Assembly: GCA_036384915.1 (NCBI GenBank)
Contig: DASVLJ010000078.1
Location: forward strand, 62,001-126,000
Reading direction: 5' to 3'
Length of the DNA: 64,000 nucleotides
Source of the DNA: PKWO01 sp036384915
GTDB taxonomy: Bacteria > Pseudomonadota > Gammaproteobacteria > Burkholderiales > Burkholderiaceae_D
The position numbers and the translations under genes were made by a program. The notes beneath the pieces are model-generated. The model searched no databases. It worked only from the letters and a program-made list of their open reading frames with translations, and was not told the origin of the DNA. Positions 53,892-61,179 of the stretch are shown one piece after another. The first letter of the stretch is position 1. Each line of letters starts with the position of its first letter.

Positions 53892-54932
53892 ATGCCAACC
53901 GCGCCGGCCCATACCAGAAGTAGCCGGGTGGTTGCCGGCCCCTATCTGCAACCCCTGCTGGAAGCGGCGGCGGCGCGCGGCGTTTCCGCCGCCGAATTGC
54001 AACTCGGCGCCAGGCTTGATTGCGCGCTCGCCCCCTTGCCCGAATCGATTGACGCAGAGGCTTACGAGCGCCTGCTCGAACTCGGCGCCGAGCTGGGCAA
54101 GGATGCCGATTTCGGCTTGCACACGGGCGAGCGCGTCAAGCTCGGCACCTACAACGTCTATGGCTTGATCCTCCTGAGCTGCCGCGATTTCGGCCAGGCG
54201 CTGCAGCAAACCATGCGTTTCGAAAGCCTGGCGCACGACCTGGGGCGTTCGACACTGGAAGTGCAAGACGGCATGGCCGAATACCGCTGGCAGCCCAACG
54301 ATCCGGCCGCCGGGCGCCACCTGGCCGAAAGCGTATTTGCCGGTATCCGCGTGTTCGCCGATTGGCTGGCCGGCCAGCCGTTGCCGCCCGCCGCCGTATC
54401 GTTCACGCATGCGGCGCCGGCAGACACAAGCGAACATCGACGCATTTTCGGCGATCAAGTCCGCTTCGGCGCCGCCGTCAATGCCGCCCGCTTCGATCCG
54501 GCCCTACTCGCCATGCCCGTGCCCAATGCCGATATCGGCATGTACCCGGTCTTGCAGCAGCATGCCGAGCGGCTGCTGCGGGAAAAAGCGCGCGCGGAAG
54601 CCGACGGCAGCATCGTCGCGCTGGTCTGCGGCAGCATTGCGCGCCGCCTCGCGCAGGATGGGGCGCGCGTGGCGGACGTGGCGCAAGACCTGGACATGTC
54701 GCAACGCACGCTGCAGCGCAAGCTGACGGATGCCGGCCTCACCTTCGGCCAATTGCTCGACCGCACGCGGCGCGAATTGGCCGAGCGCTATCTCGGCGAA
54801 GGGCAATTCGGTATCGCCGAGATCGCCTTCATGCTAGGCTACCGGGAACAGAGTTCGTTCAACCATGCGTTCAAGGAATGGACCGGGAAAAATCCCGGCG
54901 CGTATCGCGCGGCGAAGAAGAGAGACGTATGA
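53892..54932 (+). CDS. AraC-family transcriptional regulator
   Basis: The 346-residue protein has an N-terminal arabinose-binding-like domain of the PF12625 type (YLQPLLEAAAARGVSAAELQ, LLELGAELGKDADFGLHTGE). A C-terminal double helix-turn-helix follows (VADVAQDLDMSQRTLQRKLT and FGIAEIAFMLGYREQSSFNH then FKEWTGKNPGAYR). The ATG at 53892 lies 91 bp from the divergent AGPS-like gene, its probable target. The inducer is unknown, perhaps a glycerol ether or fatty compound (inference). Confidence 0.9.
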   Translation: MPTAPAHTRSSRVVAGPYLQPLLEAAAARGVSAAELQLGARLDCALAPLPESIDAEAYERLLELGAELGKDADFGLHTGERVKLGTYNVYGLILLSCRDFGQALQQTMRFESLAHDLGRSTLEVQDGMAEYRWQPNDPAAGRHLAESVFAGIRVFADWLAGQPLPPAAVSFTHAAPADTSEHRRIFGDQVRFGAAVNAARFDPALLAMPVPNADIGMYPVLQQHAERLLREKARAEADGSIVALVCGSIARRLAQDGARVADVAQDLDMSQRTLQRKLTDAGLTFGQLLDRTRRELAERYLGEGQFGIAEIAFMLGYREQSSFNHAFKEWTGKNPGAYRAAKKRDV

Positions 54933-55336
54933 AAAAATCGGTCAAAGCCGCCTTGTGGTCCGCGTTTGCGTATCCAGGGATAGGCCATTTGGTGCTGCGG
55001 TCCCGCGTGCGCGGCTGGGCGCTGATTGCGGCGTTCACGGGGCTGGTCTGGTACTTGATCGACGATATCTTTTCGCGCGGCCTGGTCGATAAAGTCAACG
55101 ACATGTTTTACAAGGTACTCTCGGGCGCGGTGCCGGCCGATTCCATAACCATTGAACGAATGCTCGACCTCGGGCCGGACCCGATCGGTGTGCAAATCGC
55201 TTCATGGGCGGCGCTGGCGTGCTGGATTGCGGGGATCGTGGATTCTTACCTGATCGGGCAAAAGCTGGAAGGGAAGGCCGGGCCTAAGCCAGATATGTCT
55301 CCGCAAACCAGGTCAAAACAAAGCAAAACAGAATAA
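54929..55336 (+). CDS. Conserved small inner-membrane protein
   Basis: The 135-residue protein has three hydrophobic segments: AALWSAFAYPGIGHLVL, WALIAAFTGLVWYLI and IASWAALACWIAGIVDSYLI. The first segment followed by RSRVRGW is reminiscent of small TM2-like or DUF proteins with a YPG-x-GH motif, but I cannot name the family. The ATG overlaps the AraC stop, so it is probably co-transcribed. Its 3' end overlaps a possible 36-codon gene on the opposite strand. Confidence 0.75.
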   Translation: MKKSVKAALWSAFAYPGIGHLVLRSRVRGWALIAAFTGLVWYLIDDIFSRGLVDKVNDMFYKVLSGAVPADSITIERMLDLGPDPIGVQIASWAALACWIAGIVDSYLIGQKLEGKAGPKPDMSPQTRSKQSKTE

Positions 55337-55394
55337 CCAGTAGCAAAACTATCAACAAACGGCCGAATTTCGGCTTGTCGCCATCTTGACTCAT
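55284..55394 (-). CDS. Possible 36-residue single-pass membrane peptide
   Basis: This minus-strand frame begins MSQDGDKPKFGRLL and continues with one uninterrupted hydrophobic helix (LIVLLLVILFCFVLTW), ending AETYLA. The charged-then-hydrophobic plan is typical of real small membrane proteins and unlikely by chance. The ribosome site is weak. It overlaps the end of the convergent plus-strand gene by 53 bp. Confidence 0.45.
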   Translation of the reverse strand: MSQDGDKPKFGRLLIVLLLVILFCFVLTWFAETYLA

Positions 55395-55465
55395 TGCGGG
55401 TCTGACTCAATGTATGATCAAGCTTCCATTGTAAAGGCGAACCGCGGCAAAGCGGGCACCACTTC

Positions 55466-56491
55466 ATGAAACAAGACGTACAAGCATTTTCCAAGCAAGG
55501 CAAGATCGATATCGCCTCCTATATCCTGGCCGGCCTGGGCTTGCTGCTCATCCTCGAACGCAACCTGCTGGCCGCACTGTTTTCCGGTCTGGTCGTGTTT
55601 TCCGTGGTGCATGTGCTGACGCCCGTCCTGGAACGCAAGATCAGCAGCGCCCGCGCCCGCGTCGTGGCCGTGGCTTGCCTCGGCGCGGTCACCGTCGCCA
55701 TCCTGACCGTGGCAATCTGGGCCCTGATCGCCTTCTTCCGCAGCGATACCGGCACCGTGCAAGCCATGCTGCAAAAGATGGCCGATATGCTCGAGACCTC
55801 GCGCAGCGAAATGCCGCAATGGATCAGCGCCTACCTCCCGGCCGACGTGGTCAGCCTGAAGCAGATGATCACCGACTGGCTGCGCACGCATGCCGCCCAG
55901 GCGCAGGGCATGGGCGAGGCCTCGCTGCGCGCCGCGGCCCACCTCTTGATCGGTATGATCATCGGCGCCATGGTGGCCCTGGGCCAGACCACGGGCGAGC
56001 ACAAGCACGGGCCGTTCGCGGCAGCCCTCGTCACGCGCAGCACCAACCTCGGCATCGCCTTCCGCCGCATCGTGTTCGCCCAGGTGCAGATTGCCGCGCT
56101 GAACTGCTTCTTCACCGGCCTGTTCGTGCTGGTGGCGCTACCCATGTGGGGCGTGCACATGCCGCTGGCCAAGAGCCTTGTGCTGCTGACTTTCTTCGCC
56201 GGCCTGCTGCCTATCGTCGGCAACCTCATGTCGAACACCATCTTGACCGTCGTCGCGCTGACGATTTCGCTGCAGGTGGCGGCGGCCTGCCTGATCTTCC
56301 TGGTGCTGGTCCACAAGCTGGAGTACTTCCTGAACGCCAAGATCATCGGCACGCAGATCAAGGCGCATGCTTGGGAGTTATTGATCGCGATGCTGGTGAT
56401 GGAGGCGGTGTTTGGTTTGCCCGGAGTGGTGGCTGCCCCGATTTACTATGCTTACCTGAAGCTTGAGCTTGGTAATCGCGGGCTGATTTGA
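55466..56491 (+). CDS. AI-2E-family permease 2
   Basis: The 341-residue inner-membrane protein has about seven helices. It has the AI-2E family region LVLLTFFAGLLPIVGNLMSN and VFGLPGVVAAPIYYAYLKLEL at the end. It is clearly different from the permease at 41799 (shorter, little sequence in common), so not a recent duplicate. The substrate is unknown. Confidence 0.85.
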   Translation: MKQDVQAFSKQGKIDIASYILAGLGLLLILERNLLAALFSGLVVFSVVHVLTPVLERKISSARARVVAVACLGAVTVAILTVAIWALIAFFRSDTGTVQAMLQKMADMLETSRSEMPQWISAYLPADVVSLKQMITDWLRTHAAQAQGMGEASLRAAAHLLIGMIIGAMVALGQTTGEHKHGPFAAALVTRSTNLGIAFRRIVFAQVQIAALNCFFTGLFVLVALPMWGVHMPLAKSLVLLTFFAGLLPIVGNLMSNTILTVVALTISLQVAAACLIFLVLVHKLEYFLNAKIIGTQIKAHAWELLIAMLVMEAVFGLPGVVAAPIYYAYLKLELGNRGLI

Positions 56492-56513
56492 TTCAGGCGC
56501 GTAGGGTCGGCGA

Positions 56514-56578
56514 GCGCAGCGTTACCTTACAAACGCTTAAGGAAAGTTATTTTTCTTACACGGTGGGTAACGCTGCGC
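56514..56578. repeat. Extragenic inverted repeat
   Basis: Arms GCGCAGCGTTACC (56514-56526) and GGTAACGCTGCGC (56566-56578) are perfectly complementary around a 39-base loop, with partial pairing of flanking GGTGGGT-like sequence. It lies between convergent genes and looks like a dispersed REP/MITE-type palindrome; it may also limit read-through. Confidence 0.6.
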
Positions 56579-56597
56579 ACACCCACCCAACCAAGTC

Positions 56598-58055
56598 CTA
56601 GCGCTTGCTGACTGCGTCGTTGTCCGGCAACTGCGAAACATCCCAACCACCTCCCAACGCCTTGATCAACAGAACGCTGGCCGACAAACGCCTGTTAAGC
56701 AAATCCACCAGCGCCCGCTCATTCGACAAGGCCGTGGTCTCCACCGTGATCACGTCCAGATACGCCACCACACCCGCTTTGTACTGGTTGCGCGTCAACT
56801 CCACCGAGTGGCGCGACAATTCCACCGCTTCGCGCTGCTTGTCCATTTCCTGTTCCAGAATGCGCAGCGCGGCGATGTTGTCTTCGACTTCCTGGAAGCC
56901 TGTCAGGACCGTTTGGCGGTAGTTGGCCACCGAGGCGTCATAGGATGCTCTTGCCTGGTCCGATGCCGCGCGCAGGGCGCCGCCGTCGAACAGGGTTTGT
57001 GCGATCGAGGGGCCGATGGACCAGAGGCGGTTCGGCGCCGAGATCCAGTTGGCGAAGCTGCTGCTCTGGTAGCCGCCTTGCGCGGTCAGGGTCAGGTTGG
57101 GGTACCAGGCCGAATCGGCCAGGCCGACCTTGGCGTTGGCGGCGGCGGCCAGGCGCTCGGCGTTGGCGATGTCGGGGCGTCGTTCCAGCAGGGTGGAGGG
57201 CACGCCTACCGGGATGGCCGGCACCGCCGTGTCGAAGGTGGGGTTGGGCTTGATCGAGAAGACCGAGGCCGGCTTGCCTACCAGAAGCGCGATTGCATGT
57301 TCCATCTGGGCGCGCTGCACGTCGAAGTCGATGGCTTGCGCTTCGGTGGTGCGCAATTGCGTCTCCGCCAGCACGACGTTTTCTCTGGGCACGGTGCCGG
57401 CTTTGTACTGGTTGCGCGTCAGCTCGAGCGACTTGCTGTAGTCTTCCACGGTCTTGTCGTAGAGCTGGCGTTCGGCATCGAGGTCGCGCAACTGGAAATA
57501 GTCTTGCGCCAGTTGCGCCTGGGCCAAGAGGCGCGCCGCTTGCAGATCGGCCGCGCTGGCTTGCGCGTTGGCCTTGTTCGCTTCGACGGTGCGTCGCACG
57601 CGGCCCCAGAGATCGGGTTCCCAACTGGCGTCGATGGTCAGGGAGTTGGTGTCGGTGGGGCCGGAGGCGGCCAGAGGGGTGACGGTTTTCGATACCGGAT
57701 TGCCGGCTCGCGTATGCGAAGCCGCCGCGCTGACCGTAGGGTAGTAGGACGCCAGCGCGCCGCGCACGGCCGCACGCGATTGGCGGTATTGCGCTTCGGC
57801 CTGGGCGATGGTCTGGTTCGAGGCGTTGAGCTGTTCTTCCAGATCATTGAGCAGCGGATCGTTGTAGATTTCCCACCACTTGGTCGGCAGTTTGGTATCG
57901 GCCGGTTGCGCCACTTTCCAGCCTGCCGTCTCCTTGAACGCCTCGGGCGTGTCGGTCTTGGGCTTGACGTAATCGGGCCCCACGGCGCACGCCGCAAGCA
58001 GCAGCGGCCCTAAGAGGGTTGCCGGCAGGAGGCTTTTCGCGTGTCTGGCTTTCAT
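56598..58055 (-). CDS. OprM/NodT-type outer-membrane efflux lipoprotein
   Basis: The 485-residue protein has a lipobox LLAAC (cysteine near residue 23) and two OEP repeats: WWEIYNDPLLNDLEEQL, DASWEPDLWGRVRRTVEA, LLERRPDIANAERLAAAANA and YKAGVVAYLDVITVETTALSN. AAAGGAAC precedes the ATG, 11 bp after the RND stop. It is the outer-membrane channel of the MdtBC-type pump encoded upstream. Confidence 0.92.
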   Translation of the reverse strand: MKARHAKSLLPATLLGPLLLAACAVGPDYVKPKTDTPEAFKETAGWKVAQPADTKLPTKWWEIYNDPLLNDLEEQLNASNQTIAQAEAQYRQSRAAVRGALASYYPTVSAAASHTRAGNPVSKTVTPLAASGPTDTNSLTIDASWEPDLWGRVRRTVEANKANAQASAADLQAARLLAQAQLAQDYFQLRDLDAERQLYDKTVEDYSKSLELTRNQYKAGTVPRENVVLAETQLRTTEAQAIDFDVQRAQMEHAIALLVGKPASVFSIKPNPTFDTAVPAIPVGVPSTLLERRPDIANAERLAAAANAKVGLADSAWYPNLTLTAQGGYQSSSFANWISAPNRLWSIGPSIAQTLFDGGALRAASDQARASYDASVANYRQTVLTGFQEVEDNIAALRILEQEMDKQREAVELSRHSVELTRNQYKAGVVAYLDVITVETTALSNERALVDLLNRRLSASVLLIKALGGGWDVSQLPDNDAVSKR

Positions 58056-58066
58056 GGTTGTTCCTT

Positions 58067-61000
58067 TTAGATTTTTTCCAGTTCCGGCTCCTCGGCCGAC
58101 GTGCCGCGGAAATCGGCCCAGATGCGGCGCCACCAGGTATGGAAGCGGTCCAGGTAGAGGTAGACCACGGGCGTGGTGAACAGGGTCAGCATCTGGCTCA
58201 CGATCAAGCCGCCGACGATGGTCACGCCCAGCGGGCGGCGCAGCTCGGAGCCGGTGCCCGTGCCGAAGGCCAGCGGCAGCGCACCCAGGAGGGCCGCCAT
58301 GGTGGTCATCATGATGGGGCGGAAGCGCAGCAGGCAGGCCTGGCGGATTGCTTCGAGCGGCGTCTTATGTTCCTGGCGCTGCGCCGCCAGGGCGAAGTCG
58401 ATCATCATGATGGCGTTTTTCTTGACGATGCCGATCAGGAGGATGATGCCGATGAAGGCCATCACGCTCAAATCCATCTTGAACAGCATCAACGCCAGCA
58501 AGGCCCCCACGCCGGCCGAAGGCAGGGTCGAGAGGATCGTGACCGGGTGCACATAGCTCTCGTACAGCACGCCGAGCACGATGTAGATCGTGAACAGCGC
58601 ACCCAGCACCAGGAAGGGCAGGCTGGACAGGGAATCCTGGAAGGTCTTGGCCGTACCCTGGAAGCTGGCGTGGATGGTCGAGGGCATGCCGCTGTGGGCG
58701 ACGGCGTTGTCGATCGCCTTTTGCGCCTGCGACAGCACCACGCCGGGCGGCAGGTTGAACGACAGGGTCATGGCCGGGAACTGGCCCTGGTGGTTGACCG
58801 AGAGCGTGGTGTTGGTCGGCACATAGCGGGCAAAAGCGGACAGGGGCACCAGTTGATCGAGCCGGTTGGCGACGTAGATGCCGTTCAGCGTTTCGGGGCG
58901 CTGCCAGTATTGCGGCGCCACTTCCATCACCACATGGTACTGGTTCTTGGCTTCATAGATCACCGATACCAGGCGCTGGCCGAAGGCATCGTAGAGTGCC
59001 GCATCGATCGCACTTTCCGTCACGTTGAGCCGCGCCGCCGTGGCGCGGTCGATCTCGACCGTGATCTGCAAGCCGCGGTCTTGCTGGTTGGAGTTGACGT
59101 CGACCAGCTCGGGCAGGCCTTGCAGGATTTTCAGGATGCGCGGCGACCAGGTGTTGAGGTCGGCCAGGTTGTCGCCTTGCAGCGCGTACTGATACTGCGA
59201 GTTCGAGCCGCGTGCGCCGGAGTTGATGTCCTGCGCCGCCTGCAGGAAGAGTTGCGCGCCGGCTATCCTGGCCAGCTTGCCGCGCAAGCGGTTGATCACG
59301 TCGTCGGCGCTGACCTTGCGCTCGTCCAGGGGTTTCAGCGAGATGAACATGCGCCCGGTATTGCGCTGCGAGCCGCCGGTGAAGCCGGTCACGCTGGCCA
59401 CGGCCGGGTCGTCGCCGATGATCTTGACGTAGGCCGACAGCTTGGGCCGCATGGCCTGGAACGAGGTGGCTTGATCGGCCACGATCATGCCCTGGATCAC
59501 GCCGGTATCCTGTTGCGGGAAAAAGCCCTTGGGCACGACGGTGTACAGATACATGTTCAGTACGATGACGGCCAGCAAGGTCAGCACGGTGATCAGCGGA
59601 TGGCGCAAGGCGCGAGCCAGGCCGCGGTCGTAGCGCGCCAGCAGCCATTCGAAGAAGCGCTCGCTGGCCCGGAACAGTTTGCTCTGTTTCTTCTCCGGCT
59701 CGTGTTTCAAGAGGCGCGAGCACATCATCGGCGTGGTCGTCAGCGACACCAGCAGCGACACCAGCACGGCGGATGAGAGCGTTACGGCGAACTCGTGGAA
59801 GATGCGCCCGATCAAGCCGCCCATCAGGAGCAGGGGAATGAACACGGCCACCAGCGAGATGCTCATCGACAGCACCGTGAAGCCGACTTCGCGCGCACCG
59901 CGCAGCGCCGCCTGCATCGGCGACATCCCTTCCTCCATGTGGCGCGAGACGTTTTCCAATACCACGATGGCATCGTCGACCACGAAGCCGGTCGAGATCG
60001 TCAGCGCCATCAGCGAGAAATTGTCCAGCGAATAGCCGCACAGGTACATGATGCCGAAGGTGCCGATCAGCGAGATCGGCACGGCGATGCTGGGGATGAA
60101 GGTGGCGCGGCCGTTGCGCAGGAACAGGAACACCACCATGATCACCAGCGCCACCGAGATGCACAGCGTGCGTTCGACGTCGCGCAGCGAGGCGCGGATG
60201 GTGGTGGTCTTGTCCAGTTGCACCGTCATGTCGATCGCGGCCGGGATCGATGCCTTCAACTGCGGCAGCATGGCCTTGATGCGGTCCACCGTTTCGATGA
60301 TGTTGGCATCGGGCTGCTTGAAGACGATGATCAAGACCGAGGGCTTGCCGTTGGCCATGCCGGCATTGCGCAAGTCTTCCACCGAATCGACCACCGTACC
60401 CAAGCTCTCCAGCGTCACCGGCTGGCCCTTGCGCCATGCCACCACGAGATTCTTGTAGTCCACGGCTTTCTTGCCCTGGTCGGTCGTCTCGACCTGCCAT
60501 TGCTTCTCGCCGTTCTCCAGAAAACCCTTGGGCCGGTTGGCGTTGGAGGCGGCGAGGGCGATGCGCACGTCTTCCAGCGCCACCTGGTAGCGGTTCAGCG
60601 CATCGGGGTTCAATTCCACGCGCACGCCGGGCAGGGAGCTGCCGCCCACGGCAACGTTGCCCACGCCCGAGACCTGCGACAGCTTTTGCGCCACGATGGT
60701 CGAAGCCGAGTCGTACATCTGGCCTTGCGTCATCGTGTCCGACGTCAGGGCCAGGATGATGATGGGCGCATCGGCCGGGTTGGCCTTGCGGTAGGTCGGG
60801 TTGCTGCGCAGCGTCAAAGGCAGATCGACGCGCGCGGCATTGATGGCCGCCTGCACGTCGCGCGCCGCGCCGTCGATATCGCGCGAGAGGTCGAACTGGA
60901 TGTTGATATTGGCCGAGCCGAGCGCGCTGTTCGAGGTCATCTCGGTCACGGCCGCGATGCGTCCGAGCGAGCGCTCCAGCGGCGTGGCCACCGAGGTTGC

Positions 61001-61177
61001 CATCGTTTCCGGATCGGCGCCGGGCAGCGATGCGTAAACGGAAATGGTCGGGATGTCCACACGCGGCATGGGCGAGACCGGCAGCAGGTTGAACGCCACC
61101 ATGCCGGCCAGCGCCACGCCTATGGTCAGGAGCGTGGTGGCGATGGGCCGCTTGATGAACGGGTAGGACAGGTTCAT
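58067..61177 (-). CDS. mdtC: RND multidrug efflux pump subunit, MdtC/MuxC type
   Basis: The 1036-residue RND protein starts MNLSYPFIKRPIATTLLTIG, typical of the MdtC/MuxC subunit. It has VSPMPRVDIPTISVYASLPG, the proton-relay helix LTISTGFVVDDAIVVLENVS, and SRLLKHEPEK before the second half. It lies 2 bp downstream of a second RND gene, the hallmark of MdtABC/MuxABC systems, in which two different RND proteins form a heteromeric pump. Confidence 0.92.
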   Translation of the reverse strand: MNLSYPFIKRPIATTLLTIGVALAGMVAFNLLPVSPMPRVDIPTISVYASLPGADPETMATSVATPLERSLGRIAAVTEMTSNSALGSANINIQFDLSRDIDGAARDVQAAINAARVDLPLTLRSNPTYRKANPADAPIIILALTSDTMTQGQMYDSASTIVAQKLSQVSGVGNVAVGGSSLPGVRVELNPDALNRYQVALEDVRIALAASNANRPKGFLENGEKQWQVETTDQGKKAVDYKNLVVAWRKGQPVTLESLGTVVDSVEDLRNAGMANGKPSVLIIVFKQPDANIIETVDRIKAMLPQLKASIPAAIDMTVQLDKTTTIRASLRDVERTLCISVALVIMVVFLFLRNGRATFIPSIAVPISLIGTFGIMYLCGYSLDNFSLMALTISTGFVVDDAIVVLENVSRHMEEGMSPMQAALRGAREVGFTVLSMSISLVAVFIPLLLMGGLIGRIFHEFAVTLSSAVLVSLLVSLTTTPMMCSRLLKHEPEKKQSKLFRASERFFEWLLARYDRGLARALRHPLITVLTLLAVIVLNMYLYTVVPKGFFPQQDTGVIQGMIVADQATSFQAMRPKLSAYVKIIGDDPAVASVTGFTGGSQRNTGRMFISLKPLDERKVSADDVINRLRGKLARIAGAQLFLQAAQDINSGARGSNSQYQYALQGDNLADLNTWSPRILKILQGLPELVDVNSNQQDRGLQITVEIDRATAARLNVTESAIDAALYDAFGQRLVSVIYEAKNQYHVVMEVAPQYWQRPETLNGIYVANRLDQLVPLSAFARYVPTNTTLSVNHQGQFPAMTLSFNLPPGVVLSQAQKAIDNAVAHSGMPSTIHASFQGTAKTFQDSLSSLPFLVLGALFTIYIVLGVLYESYVHPVTILSTLPSAGVGALLALMLFKMDLSVMAFIGIILLIGIVKKNAIMMIDFALAAQRQEHKTPLEAIRQACLLRFRPIMMTTMAALLGALPLAFGTGTGSELRRPLGVTIVGGLIVSQMLTLFTTPVVYLYLDRFHTWWRRIWADFRGTSAEEPELEKI

Positions 61178-61179
61178 GG

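Noticed and set aside
58019..59776. 585-codon open frame on the plus strand
   Set aside because: Antisense to mdtC and oprM-like genes; rich in His, Gln and Gly as expected for a shadow frame.
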